Positions 7,476 to 16,215 of a stretch of 64,000 nt of DNA are shown one piece after another. The stretch comes from a virus. The notes under the pieces were generated by a model. It worked only from the letters and a program-made list of their open reading frames with translations. It had not been told where the DNA came from and did not search any database. The stretch is taken from the IMG/VR virus record IMGVR_UViG_3300021962_008747, positions 1-64,000 of that record; one strand, 5' to 3'. The translations under genes were made by a program, and so were the position numbers. Within the stretch, counting starts at the first letter, position 1. Every line of letters begins with the position of its first letter.

Positions 7476-8492
7476 TATCTCATAAAGATAAACCAAATCA
7501 TCATCATTTATAAAAAGATTATTACCGTCAAAAATATCTGATATTGTAATACCATCTTTTTCTTCAATTACATCAATACTTTCTAATTGATGAACAGGGT
7601 AATCTTCAATTTCTTCATCATCTTCAAATTGTAATAAAGAATTCATAACAGTTTGTGGTGTATAAACAATTGGTTTATATTCGTACTTATATTTTTTTAA
7701 ACCCAATTCTTTAACCATATTTAATCCTGCGGTAATTGCATTTTTTACATCCTCTATTGATACAAATTCTTGGTTTGAATGCATGTTATAATAACCACAA
7801 GACATGTTGATACAACAAACATCAATTTTCTTTTTTAGTTGTGATATGTCAGTATATGGGTGTGATTGAACAAGCATTTCATTTCCAAATGCCCTTTCAA
7901 TAACATCAATTGATTTAATAAAAAATTCACTATCACGATCAAATAAACGAACTCCCGAGCAAATCTCGGATATTAAATGATTTCCCGGAGCATCATATTG
8001 AGTAATGTATCCAACATTTTGTAAGAAGTTTTCATCACATTTTGAAGATCCATGACAACCCGTTTCTTCTGAAACAAATAGACCAATTTTTACTTTATCT
8101 AATGTTTTAAGTAATTCTAAACAGATAAAAATACCACATTTATCATCACCACCAATACCTGTTGGATTACCGTCTTCGGTATATGCCTTCAAACACGGAA
8201 CCTCATCATTATTAAATGTTTTACCAAAAGTGTTTGGTCTGATGAGGTTCTCTTCTTTTACGATAATTTTATCTACCTTTTGATGAACGGTGTCCGTGTG
8301 GGCAATAAACATTGGGTAGTATTCACCTTCGTTTAATTCGCCTTTAGTTGCATATATATTCATCATATTATCTCGGTAGTAGGAGACGCCTGGAATTGTG
8401 TCAAGTTCATTACAAAGATATTCTACCATATCTTCTTCTTGATATGTTTTAGAAGGGATTGATAGTAACTCTTTGAATTTAGATAGGTTCAT
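7446..8492 (-). CDS. M20/M28/M42-type zinc aminopeptidase (peptidase T-like)
   Basis: A 348-residue metallopeptidase with the co-catalytic zinc-site pattern of the M20/M28/M42 clan: AHTDTVH (H65, D67), GGDDKCG (D116/D117), SEETGCHGSS (E142/E143), QYDAPG (D167) and a late histidine in YNMHSNQE (H238). All expected ligands are present, so it should be active. The last 70 residues are acidic and not part of the known fold. It is divergent from the 8541 gene, sharing an upstream region of about 48 nt. It is an unusual gene for a phage; use of host peptides during infection is one possible role. Confidence 0.8.
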   Translation of the reverse strand: MNLSKFKELLSIPSKTYQEEDMVEYLCNELDTIPGVSYYRDNMMNIYATKGELNEGEYYPMFIAHTDTVHQKVDKIIVKEENLIRPNTFGKTFNNDEVPCLKAYTEDGNPTGIGGDDKCGIFICLELLKTLDKVKIGLFVSEETGCHGSSKCDENFLQNVGYITQYDAPGNHLISEICSGVRLFDRDSEFFIKSIDVIERAFGNEMLVQSHPYTDISQLKKKIDVCCINMSCGYYNMHSNQEFVSIEDVKNAITAGLNMVKELGLKKYKYEYKPIVYTPQTVMNSLLQFEDDEEIEDYPVHQLESIDVIEEKDGITISDIFDGNNLFINDDDLVYLYEILKERFISKY

Positions 8493-8515
8493 TTTCTTTT
8501 TTTGTAAAGGTAATA

Positions 8516-8530
8516 TATTTATTTATAAAA
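8516..8530 (+). promoter_or_regulatory. Candidate phage late promoter (TATTTATTTATAAAA)
   Basis: TATTTATTTATAAAA, 10 nt before the ATG at 8541. The same 15-mer occurs at 23180. Read on the other strand it contains TATAAATA and could also drive the divergent peptidase gene. Confidence 0.5.
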
Positions 8531-8540
8531 ACAAAAATTT

Positions 8541-10058
8541 ATGAAAAATATTTTATTAAGTCTTAATGATGGTGAAAAGAAAAGAATACTTGAAATGCAT
8601 TATAACGCGGCAGGTAAAACATTAATATCTAATTATAATGAAAAAAGTGGTAGATTTAATATTAATGAAGGTGGATTAAATTTACCAGAAGTAAGATTGA
8701 ATTTTCCTGCTGGAGAATATAGACCAACAGAAGCAATTAAAGTAAAATTAAAGGGAGATTTGGCATCTTTAGTTAATTTTATAAAAAATCCCGACCCTGG
8801 TTTTAAAAATCACTACATTCAAATTAACGTTGAAGCTAGTGCTGATGCTTCTAGACTTAGCCAAAGCGCATTACAATTATGTGCAGATTTAGGTATAACA
8901 TCAAGTATGTCCGCTCAAGAACAAAACGAAACACTATCAAGGGCCAGAATGCAAACCGCAGTTGATCTAATAAAGAAAATATTAACAGAAGATTTGGGTA
9001 TTACACAAAATGAGTTAGATAAGTCAGTGATAATTAATGGAACAAATAAGGTTAGTACCTCTCAAAACAATCCAAATGATAGATATGTAAAGGCCACGTT
9101 TTCTAAAGGAAAAGAAAAAGAAGATGATGTACCACCACCAATTACCGCAACCACAGAAAATTTAAAATGTAACTTACCGCCAACCGAGTATGCGGGGAAA
9201 GAAAGTTTAAAACCTCCTTATGTTGGTTATTCACAAACCTTTTCTACACCAATAGGTGTTGGGGATCAAATGACAATATATTTTGACCCTGTAGATTTCC
9301 CTGATGCCTTTTACATAAAAGTAGGTGAGGGTGGTGACGGTAGAGAGGCGTTCAGTGGATTTATTGGTATGACATCAAAGGGTAAAGGTAGGGGTATGAG
9401 AAATTTTGTTAGTGAGTTGGCGGATCTTAAATCCAAAGGATTAAAAACTGACGTAGATAATTTTATTAAATCAGTTGGTGGTACATTAACAACAAAAGAC
9501 GACGAATATGTACCAATAGGTAATTTAACGGAGATAAAAACACTTATATCTGATACCGCAAAAACATTATTGAAAAAAGAAAATTGGGCACCATACCTAA
9601 CCGCGATGATTGGCATGAACCCAAAGACAACATGGGCAAAAACATCACTACCTGGTTTTTATGTTGATATGAACTTTTTTGAAAAAAGTAAATGGAAAAT
9701 TATTAGAAAATTAATTAAAAATGGAGGTTTTGGAATACCTAAAACTTGGGATAAGAAAAAAAAGTCGGCATTTTTAAACACTATAAATAATAGAAGTGTA
9801 GGTATGGATGGTGCAAGACTAGAACAACTACCAATAACTCCAGATGTTCTAGTTGAGTTAGCTAAAGAAGGAAAAATCTATTCTTTAATATTACTAAGGT
9901 CTAAATTTGATATAGTTTCAAAAGGAAAAAATAAAGCTGAGTTAAAATGGCAATTTAGTTTTACTAAACAAACAGAAAACGAAACAATACAACTTTATGT
10001 TTTTTCACCATTAGAAGGTACTATATTTTATATGTCTACAAAATGTCAGACATCATAA
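8541..10058 (+). CDS. Probable virion protein with an OmpA-like segment
   Basis: A 505-residue protein. The N-terminus (MKNILLSLNDGEKKRILEMHY) is a short amphipathic helix followed by candidate prohead-protease sites (ILE/M and NINE/G). Residues about 85-180 resemble the OmpA/MotB C-terminal fold: IQINVEASAD, an LSRARMQTAVDLIKKIL helix and a NDRYVKATF strand. The rest (about 215-505) is not recognised. The combination suggests a cell-wall or envelope-binding protein carried in the particle, but this is weak. It is a monocistronic unit with its own late-type box. Confidence 0.65.
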   Translation: MKNILLSLNDGEKKRILEMHYNAAGKTLISNYNEKSGRFNINEGGLNLPEVRLNFPAGEYRPTEAIKVKLKGDLASLVNFIKNPDPGFKNHYIQINVEASADASRLSQSALQLCADLGITSSMSAQEQNETLSRARMQTAVDLIKKILTEDLGITQNELDKSVIINGTNKVSTSQNNPNDRYVKATFSKGKEKEDDVPPPITATTENLKCNLPPTEYAGKESLKPPYVGYSQTFSTPIGVGDQMTIYFDPVDFPDAFYIKVGEGGDGREAFSGFIGMTSKGKGRGMRNFVSELADLKSKGLKTDVDNFIKSVGGTLTTKDDEYVPIGNLTEIKTLISDTAKTLLKKENWAPYLTAMIGMNPKTTWAKTSLPGFYVDMNFFEKSKWKIIRKLIKNGGFGIPKTWDKKKKSAFLNTINNRSVGMDGARLEQLPITPDVLVELAKEGKIYSLILLRSKFDIVSKGKNKAELKWQFSFTKQTENETIQLYVFSPLEGTIFYMSTKCQTS

Positions 10059-10060
10059 AA

Positions 10061-10585
10061 TTAATTGTTAAATAAAACACATTTTTCTAATTCAGGAACG
10101 TTTTTAATGGATGTAATAATAACATCATACGTTAAATAACTTTTTTGATCGTCAATTGTTTTATTCGTTACACAAATACCCAATATAATTGGCTTTGAGT
10201 ATTTATTGTTATCAAAACTAAACCATTTAACGTGTGAACAATTGTATTTTGAAATTAAAATTTTAAAAACTGAATCCACAAGATTAGTAACATTTTTTTC
10301 AGATTTACTAATATATAATGTAAATTTTTGATAATCGTATGCCGCCCATTCATTACTATATCCCGTTTCAAAAATAATTTTGTCTTTATCGATTTTATCA
10401 TGCAATTTATAAAATATTGAACTAATAAAATTAGACTCGTAAGTAGTGTCTATTTTACCTAAGTTTTTATCTAAACGAATTTGGTTCATTGAACTTAATA
10501 TTGATTCTTTAATCAAATACTCATTTGATTGTGAAAAAACAAAATTTAAAAATAAACAAGAAATTAAGGTTAATAACGTTTTCAT
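10061..10585 (-). CDS. Secreted protein of unknown function
   Basis: A 174-residue protein with a clear signal peptide (MKTLLTLISCLFLNFVFSQ, cleavage near residue 18-19), so it is periplasmic or surface exposed. No family recognised; no T9SS tail or lipobox. Its promoter matches the host housekeeping consensus rather than the phage late motif, so it may be expressed early or from the prophage-like state. It looks like an accessory (moron) gene. Confidence 0.7.
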   Translation of the reverse strand: MKTLLTLISCLFLNFVFSQSNEYLIKESILSSMNQIRLDKNLGKIDTTYESNFISSIFYKLHDKIDKDKIIFETGYSNEWAAYDYQKFTLYISKSEKNVTNLVDSVFKILISKYNCSHVKWFSFDNNKYSKPIILGICVTNKTIDDQKSYLTYDVIITSIKNVPELEKCVLFNN

Positions 10586-10611
10586 AATAGTGTATTTAAT
10601 TATTTATAATA

Positions 10612-10641
10612 CAAACTTACGAAAACTTTTAGAATCTACAA
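10612..10641 (-). promoter_or_regulatory. Host-type (Bacteroidota sigma) promoter
   Basis: On the minus strand: TTG, a 19-nt spacer, TAAGTTTG, a full match to the Bacteroidota TTG/TAnnTTTG consensus, 27 nt before the ATG at 10585. It lies over the 3' end of the ClpC-like gene. Confidence 0.7.
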
Positions 10642-12681
10642 AATGTTTTTTCTTTTTTTTGTGGGTTTTTTTATTTTAACCTCTGTTTTTTTATCTTTTT
10701 CGTTATATGATAATGTAAATTTAGAACCTTTTTCTGGATTGTCGGAAATAATTTTATCAGTCACAGCATCATCAACCCACTTTTGAATTGTTCTTTTTAA
10801 TATTCTTGCACCAAATCTAGTGTCTGTACCTACAGAAATGATATGTTTTTTCAAACTTTCTTCTACTTCTAATTCAAAATCAATTCCATTAATTCTTTCA
10901 TATACTTTTACTAATTCAATTTCTACAATTTTTAATAAATCATTTTCAGTAAGATCTTTAAAGTATATTATCTCGTCAAATCTATTTATAAATTCAGGTG
11001 CAAACTTTTTAAATAATTCTTTTTCTAATACTGATTTAATTTCCTCATCTTTTTGTTCTTGCTTAGTGTTTGTTGAAAAACCAACACCTGTACCATATTG
11101 TTGAACTATTCTAGTACCAACATTAGAGGTCATTAATATTATACAATTTTTGAAATTAATTTTTCTTCCGTGACCATCAGTTAAAAATCCTTCATCTAAC
11201 ATCTGTAAAAATACGTTGAATATTTCGGGATGTGCCTTTTCAATCTCATCTAATAAAATAACTGAATAAGGTTTATTTTTAATTTTATTTAAAAATGGAG
11301 ACCCATCCTCATACCCAACATAACCTGGTGAAGTTCCTGTTAATTTTGATGTTGCAATCTTATCTGAAAATTCACTCATATCTAATCTTATCAATGCATC
11401 TTCACTATTAAACATATGTTTTGCCAATTGTTTTGCTAACTCAGTTTTACCGACACCCGAATTACCAATTAATAAACCACTAAATATTGGTTTTTTAGGA
11501 TCATTTAAACCAACTTTATTTCTTTGGATTGCTCTTGAAATTTTTGATACGGCGTCATCTTGACCTATTACTTTAGAACATAAAGTTTCTTTTAGGGTTT
11601 TTAATTGCTCTGTCTCGTCCGTTGATATTTTAGAAATAGGTATTTTTGTAATTAATGATGCTACGTCATAAACCACATCTTCAGTAACTTCCCTTTTAAA
11701 TAAATTTCTATTTTTTTCAAACTCAGATTTTTCTCTTTCTAAATCATTTAAAATTTTTCTTTCTTTATCTCTAAGGTTTGCTGCTTCCTCATATCTTTGA
11801 CTATTAATAACTTTTACTTTTTCTTCTTTTATTTCTTGTGCTTGTCTTTTTAAATCCTCAATAATTTCAGGTAATTTAATTTCTACTTGTGATCTAGCAC
11901 CAACCTCATCAATAATATCAAAAGCTTTATCAGGGAATTCTCTATCTGTAATATATCTATCTGCTAACTCAACACATAATTTTAATATATCATCACTATA
12001 AGTGACTTTATGGTGGTCTTCATATCTTTCTTTAACATTTTTTAATATTTGTAGAGTTTCTTCTTTTGTTGATGGGTCCACCATAACTTTTTGAAATCTT
12101 CTTTCTAATGCGCCATCCTTTTCAATATTTTTTCTGTATTCCTCAAGTGTGGTTGCCCCAATACACTGTAGTTCACCTCTTGAAAGCGCAGGTTTAAAGA
12201 TATTTGACGCATCCATAGACCCTGAGGCGTTACCTGCACCAATCATCGTATGTATTTCGTCGATGAATACAATTATATCAGGATTATTATATAACTCTTC
12301 CATTATAACCTTCATTCTTTCTTCAAATTGACCTCTGTATTTAGTACCTGCAACAATTGAGGTCATATCTAATGAAACAATTCTTTTTCCCGCTAAATTT
12401 TGAGGACAATCCCCCTCAAAAATTTTTTTAGCTAATCCCTCAACTATAGCTGTTTTACCACAACCTGGTTCGCCTAATATAATTGGATTATTTTTTTTTC
12501 TTCTTGAAAGAATTTGAGCAATTCTATTAATCTCATTTTCTCTACCAACAACGGGATCCAATTTTCCCTCTTCTGCTAATTTTATAAGGTCTCTTGAAAA
12601 GTTGTCTAAAACAGGTGTTTTTGTTTTTGTCTCTGTATTTTTATTTTTAGATTTTTCTGATTCGTCAAATGATTCAATCAT
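10636..12681 (-). CDS. clpC: ClpC/ClpA-like AAA+ protein unfoldase without N-domain
   Basis: A 681-residue class I Hsp100 unfoldase. AAA module 1: Walker A GEPGCGKT (70-77), Walker B VFIDEIH (138-144). Middle domain with a UVR-type coiled coil (about 285-325). AAA module 2: Walker A GNSGVGKT (406-413), Walker [13 protein letters not shown] tripeptide at 533-535 is at the place of the ClpP-docking loop, so it could feed host ClpP. ClpC proteins are usually about 810-850 residues; this one begins at the linker ([11 protein letters not shown]) and lacks the two Clp_N repeats that bind adaptors. It is divergent from the UVR protein at 12857, a plausible partner. No ClpP gene is seen in the window. 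Confidence 0.9.
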   Translation of the reverse strand: MIESFDESEKSKNKNTETKTKTPVLDNFSRDLIKLAEEGKLDPVVGRENEINRIAQILSRRKKNNPIILGEPGCGKTAIVEGLAKKIFEGDCPQNLAGKRIVSLDMTSIVAGTKYRGQFEERMKVIMEELYNNPDIIVFIDEIHTMIGAGNASGSMDASNIFKPALSRGELQCIGATTLEEYRKNIEKDGALERRFQKVMVDPSTKEETLQILKNVKERYEDHHKVTYSDDILKLCVELADRYITDREFPDKAFDIIDEVGARSQVEIKLPEIIEDLKRQAQEIKEEKVKVINSQRYEEAANLRDKERKILNDLEREKSEFEKNRNLFKREVTEDVVYDVASLITKIPISKISTDETEQLKTLKETLCSKVIGQDDAVSKISRAIQRNKVGLNDPKKPIFSGLLIGNSGVGKTELAKQLAKHMFNSEDALIRLDMSEFSDKIATSKLTGTSPGYVGYEDGSPFLNKIKNKPYSVILLDEIEKAHPEIFNVFLQMLDEGFLTDGHGRKINFKNCIILMTSNVGTRIVQQYGTGVGFSTNTKQEQKDEEIKSVLEKELFKKFAPEFINRFDEIIYFKDLTENDLLKIVEIELVKVYERINGIDFELEVEESLKKHIISVGTDTRFGARILKRTIQKWVDDAVTDKIISDNPEKGSKFTLSYNEKDKKTEVKIKKPTKKRKNIL

Positions 12682-12763
12682 AATAATTTTTTTAATTTTT
12701 TATTTGTCTAAAAGTTAATTAAATATAGATTAATAATCAATAATTTTTAATTTTTTATCATAA

Positions 12764-12815
12764 TGTCATATATACTGACATTTTGTCATATTTTTTTTAT
12801 TTGGCATTTAATTGG
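12764..12815 (+). promoter_or_regulatory. Sigma-54-like promoter with TGACA inverted repeats
   Basis: TGTCA (12764), then a perfect inverted repeat TGACA-TTT-TGTCA (12776-12788), then TGGCAT-N4-TTGG (12802-12815), one base from the sigma-54 pattern TGGCAY-N4-TTGC. The ATG at 12857 follows at a suitable distance. The inverted repeats could bind an activator. I infer a host stress-type promoter for the UVR gene. Confidence 0.45.
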
Positions 12816-12856
12816 TGTAAAATCGTACCAAAATAAACTTATAAAAAAATAAAATT

Positions 12857-13222
12857 ATGTTTAGTAGAAATTTTGAAAAATTATTTAACGAACTATGGTC
12901 ATCAGATCCATTTTTTAATGGTGGTAATTGGGAAAGAAAAAACTATAAGTCTGAAGATGGAAGTATTTCTTTTACCTACATTACAAATAAACGTGGAAAC
13001 CTTAATAAACAAGATGAGATATCTTTATTAAAACAAAAATTAGATATTGCGGTTGATAAACAAAATTTTGAGGAAGCAGTAGAACTCAGAGACAAAATTA
13101 AAAATTTAGAAAAAAATAAAGAAGAACTTATAAAACTTAATAAAGAACTAGATGAATGTGTAAAAAAACAAGATTTTGAAAATGCGATAATAATTAGAGA
13201 CAAAATTAAAGATTTAAAATAA
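12857..13222 (+). CDS. Two-UVR-motif protein, McsA-like ClpC adaptor candidate
   Basis: A 121-residue protein. Residues about 1-45 are unrecognised (MFSRNFEKLFNELW, aromatic rich). Two UVR motifs follow: LDIAVDKQNFEEAVELRDKIK and LDECVKKQDFENAIIIRDKIK. UVR motifs are found in UvrB/UvrC, in the ClpC middle domain and in the ClpC partner McsA. It lacks the zinc-finger cysteines of McsA. Its position divergent from a UVR-containing ClpC-like gene makes an adaptor role likely (inference). It ends at a strong terminator. Confidence 0.75.
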   Translation: MFSRNFEKLFNELWSSDPFFNGGNWERKNYKSEDGSISFTYITNKRGNLNKQDEISLLKQKLDIAVDKQNFEEAVELRDKIKNLEKNKEELIKLNKELDECVKKQDFENAIIIRDKIKDLK

Positions 13223-13242
13223 TTCGTTCTTTTTGAGTTTTG

Positions 13243-13271
13243 AATCCACCCAAAAGGTGGATTTTTTTTTT
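13243..13271 (+). terminator. Rho-independent terminator
   Basis: Stem AATCCACC / GGTGGATT with a 5-nt loop, followed by eight or more T. It ends the UVR gene transcript. Confidence 0.85.
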
Positions 13272-13284
13272 AATTAATATATTT

Positions 13285-13292
13285 TATAAATA
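13285..13292 (+). promoter_or_regulatory. Possible promoter box TATAAATA
   Basis: TATAAATA, 7 nt before the ATG at 13300. This is the T4 late-promoter sequence in its T4 orientation and the inverse of the octamer seen before most other genes here. Confidence 0.35.
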
Positions 13293-13299
13293 AAAGATT

Positions 13300-13548
13300 A
13301 TGGCAATTAAAAAGACTGAAATTATTGGAACAAAAATTATTTGCGAAGTAGAGTCGAGTAATTTAAAAAAAACTGAATACGATTTAGACACAAAAAAACT
13401 AATTGTTGAATTTAAAAATGGTATGTCTTATGAATATGATGAAGTACCACATACCACATACACACAATTTAGGTTGTCTGATTCACAAGGAAAATTCTTC
13501 AATACACAAATATCAAAAACATATAAATACAAAAAACTAAATAATTAA
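13300..13548 (+). CDS. KTSC domain protein
   Basis: An 82-residue protein that is essentially one KTSC domain: VESSNLKKTEYDLDTKKLIVEFKNG, Y-E-Y-D-E-V-P, then GKFFNTQISKTYKYKK. The domain is common in phages and mobile elements and its function is unknown. It lies between a terminator and the nucleotidyltransferase gene, 21 nt from the latter. Confidence 0.8.
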   Translation: MAIKKTEIIGTKIICEVESSNLKKTEYDLDTKKLIVEFKNGMSYEYDEVPHTTYTQFRLSDSQGKFFNTQISKTYKYKKLNN

Positions 13549-13558
13549 TTTTTTGCCA

Positions 13559-13566
13559 TATTTATT
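13559..13566 (+). promoter_or_regulatory. Candidate phage late promoter octamer (TATTTATT)
   Basis: TATTTATT ending 3 nt before the ATG at 13570, again implying an almost leaderless transcript if it is a -10 box. Confidence 0.4.
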
Positions 13567-13569
13567 ATT

Positions 13570-14328
13570 ATGGCGATCAGCAAAAAAATTATAAATAGTT
13601 TTTATTTACAGGAAGAATTAAATCCTGATGTTTGGGACTTACCAAATGAAAAATATATGGGAGATAAAGATGCTCAAAATTATAAATTAAAACCATTAAT
13701 TAGAGAACGTTTATTAAAAGTTGCCGAAATTTTTATAGATTATTTAGATACAGACTTATTTATACAAGATGTTATTTTTGTAGGTTCTTTAGTTGGTTAT
13801 AATTGGAGCGAATTTTCTGATTTTGATTTACACATTTTAATTGATTTGAACGAGGCAGGAGAAGATAAAGAAATGTATGAAGAATTATTTAGACTAAAAA
13901 AATCAATATTTAACGCGGCTCACGATATTTCAATTAGAGGTTTTGAAACAGAACTTTATGTTCAAGATTTGAATGAAAAAAATGAAAGTCAAGGTGTTTA
14001 TTCTATTTTAAAAGACAAATGGATAAAGGTCCCTAAAAAAGAAGATTTTAAAATAGATGAAAAAAAATTAAAAGAAAAAATTAAACAATGGACCGACATT
14101 ATTGATGGTGTTTTAGAAAACGCCGAAGATGAGGATATTGAAGGAGCATTAAAACTTGTAAAAAAATATAGAGAAAAACTTAGAAAATATCGAACATGTG
14201 GTTTAAAAAGAGAAGGTGAATATTCTTATGAAAATTTAGTTTTTAAATACCTAAGAAGAAATGGTTATATTGGAAAACTTGAAAACTTTAAAAATAAATT
14301 TGTAGATAAAAAGTTGTCTTTAAAGTAA
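13570..14328 (+). CDS. Nucleotidyltransferase-fold protein
   Basis: A 252-residue protein with the NTase core: VGSLVGYNWSEFSDFDLHILID (GS motif followed by D-x-D) at about residues 75-98 and a third acidic strand ETELYVQD at about 123-130. The C-terminal third is a Lys/Glu-rich helical region. The substrate cannot be told. The N-terminus MAISKKIINSFYLQE/EL looks like a short capsid-targeting helix with a prohead-protease site (L-x-E), so the enzyme may be packaged and injected like T4 internal proteins (inference). Confidence 0.75.
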   Translation: MAISKKIINSFYLQEELNPDVWDLPNEKYMGDKDAQNYKLKPLIRERLLKVAEIFIDYLDTDLFIQDVIFVGSLVGYNWSEFSDFDLHILIDLNEAGEDKEMYEELFRLKKSIFNAAHDISIRGFETELYVQDLNEKNESQGVYSILKDKWIKVPKKEDFKIDEKKLKEKIKQWTDIIDGVLENAEDEDIEGALKLVKKYREKLRKYRTCGLKREGEYSYENLVFKYLRRNGYIGKLENFKNKFVDKKLSLK

Positions 14329-14367
14329 TAATATATATACAAAAATATAAAATACAAATTATGCGTA

Positions 14368-14383
14368 TATTTATATATAAAAA
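14368..14383 (+). promoter_or_regulatory. Candidate phage late promoter (TATTTATATATAAAAA)
   Basis: Lies 54 nt before the ATG at 14438 and heads the head-gene block, where it may drive the run of coupled genes up to the terminase. Confidence 0.5.
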
Positions 14384-14437
14384 TATTTTATCACATAATT
14401 TGTGTAAATAATTTATTAAATAACAAAAAAAAATAAT

Positions 14438-15805
14438 ATGGCAGATTTAAAACCACTTGGTAGCGAGAAATTACAAGGAATGGATAAAATTAGAAGGATT
14501 TTAGAAATCGCTCAATACAAAGAAACACCAAAACAAAATATAAATGAAACCTCATCTACTGATTATACAGTCACGTTAGCGGATGGTTATACATATGGTA
14601 TTGTTAAAGAAAGATCGGGTTACATAATTAAAAAAGGTTTGAATGAAACTGCTTTGGGTTATTCAGAACCAATACCACAAAGAAAATATTTCAGATCTTA
14701 TTCTGAAGCGATGAAAAAACTCAATTTGACCGCAGCTGAACTTAATAGAATTTATGAAAATGAGGAAGGTATTGCGTTAATTGGCGAACAAGCCGGTCAA
14801 AAAAAAAAGTTCGTACTAAAAGTACCTAAAAAAGGTGGAAACAAAACACCTGATGTGGGAGGATCTACACCTGCCGCACCAGCACCACCAGCGGCTCCAA
14901 CAACACCCCCAGGAGGTGAAGAAGGACCTGTAGGTGAACCTACGTCTGACGCTGGAGGATTACCTGAATTAAGTACAGAACCAACAGCAACACCCGAAAG
15001 CGGAGAGCCAACAGGAGAACCAGGGTCAGAAACACCAACAGGAGAACCTGAAGGTGATATGGGTGCAACACCTGAATTAAGTACAGAACCAACAGGAGGG
15101 CCTGAAGGCGATGAAGAACCTATGGGGGAACCAACAGGAGAACCTGAAGGAGGAGATGATTTAGATTTAGATGGTGGAACTAGACCACCAAGTTTTAAAT
15201 CAATACAAAGATTAACCGGTAAATTAAGTCAAAGATTAAGAACAATAGAAAAAGAAAAAAGTTTAGAGTCTGACGATATTAAATACGTTTTAAATTCAAT
15301 CATATCTGCCTTAAATTTAGATAATTTAGAAGAAGATGATAGAGAAGATATACTTTCTAAATTCGATGAAGATGAATCCGAGTATGGTGCCGAGGGGGAA
15401 GGAGATCTTGATATGTCTTCAGAAGATGATTTTGATATGGGAGGATCTGAAGATATGGGATCACCTGAAGATACTGGAGGACCGGTTGGAGAACCAATGG
15501 AAACTCACAATAGATTTAATGAATCGGTTGTTGAGAAGGTATTAGGTGGATATTTCAAATACAAACCAAATGAGAAAAAAATATTAGAAGAAAAAAGAAA
15601 AAAAGAATTTTTAAAAAATCAATTAAAAAACGCCGAAATAAAAAAAGAAATAAGACAAATGTCAGAAAGTATCGAACAAATGAAAGCGTCTTTTAAACTT
15701 CTAAATGAAAATGCCAAATTTGTTGGAAAAACAAATAAAGAAAATTTAATTTTTATTAAAAACGGAAAACAATTAAAGGTAACTCAAAGAGGAAGAATTT
15801 TATGA
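14438..15805 (+). CDS. Acidic Pro/Gly/Glu-rich virion protein
   Basis: A 455-residue protein. Residues 1-125 are folded-looking and include DKIRRILE and NINETSS, both possible prohead-protease sites. Residues about 130-250 are low complexity with repeated GEPTGEPE, ELSTEPT and PAAPAPPA units. An acidic stretch (DLDMSSEDDFDMGGSEDMG) and a Lys-rich coiled coil near the C-terminus follow. Its stop overlaps the next start (ATGA). The composition resembles prohead core or internal head proteins; no homologue recognised. Confidence 0.65.
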   Translation: MADLKPLGSEKLQGMDKIRRILEIAQYKETPKQNINETSSTDYTVTLADGYTYGIVKERSGYIIKKGLNETALGYSEPIPQRKYFRSYSEAMKKLNLTAAELNRIYENEEGIALIGEQAGQKKKFVLKVPKKGGNKTPDVGGSTPAAPAPPAAPTTPPGGEEGPVGEPTSDAGGLPELSTEPTATPESGEPTGEPGSETPTGEPEGDMGATPELSTEPTGGPEGDEEPMGEPTGEPEGGDDLDLDGGTRPPSFKSIQRLTGKLSQRLRTIEKEKSLESDDIKYVLNSIISALNLDNLEEDDREDILSKFDEDESEYGAEGEGDLDMSSEDDFDMGGSEDMGSPEDTGGPVGEPMETHNRFNESVVEKVLGGYFKYKPNEKKILEEKRKKEFLKNQLKNAEIKKEIRQMSESIEQMKASFKLLNENAKFVGKTNKENLIFIKNGKQLKVTQRGRIL

Positions 15806-16215
15806 AATTAGTTTATATAAATGAGTTAGGTCCAAATTATAAAGGGGATAATATATACGAATTTATTTTCTCAGATATGGACGATGTTTGGGGTGAGGAT
15901 TGGGATGCGGAACCGGCCGCGGGAAAACCACTTCCGCCTAATATTAATTACATAGAAAAGGTTGGGGTTTTAAAAAATTCAGAAATAGAATTAATTTTGA
16001 TTCAAAATTCAGACTATTTTGGGGTTTATGATGCAATTGATGGTGTTATTTCTTTAGGTTGGGAAAATGCAAATAGTGACGATATATTAATACATAAAAG
16101 AAAAAGACTTGTTTTCAATTATGGTGAGAGTATAAAGTCAATTGAAGATAAATTATATGAACGAGACATCGTATTAAATTGGGAAAAAAACTTTGTTAAA
16201 AATGAATCACATTAA
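15802..16215 (+). CDS. Head-region protein of unknown function
   Basis: A 137-residue protein starting MKLVYINELGPNYKGDNIYEFIFSD, with a central W-G-E-D-W-D-A-E segment. No domain recognised. It overlaps both neighbours (ATGA at the start and 14 nt at the end), so it belongs to the same translational unit as the 14438 and 16202 genes. YINE/L could be a processing site. It is inferred to be a virion or head-assembly protein from position. Confidence 0.65.
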   Translation: MKLVYINELGPNYKGDNIYEFIFSDMDDVWGEDWDAEPAAGKPLPPNINYIEKVGVLKNSEIELILIQNSDYFGVYDAIDGVISLGWENANSDDILIHKRKRLVFNYGESIKSIEDKLYERDIVLNWEKNFVKNESH

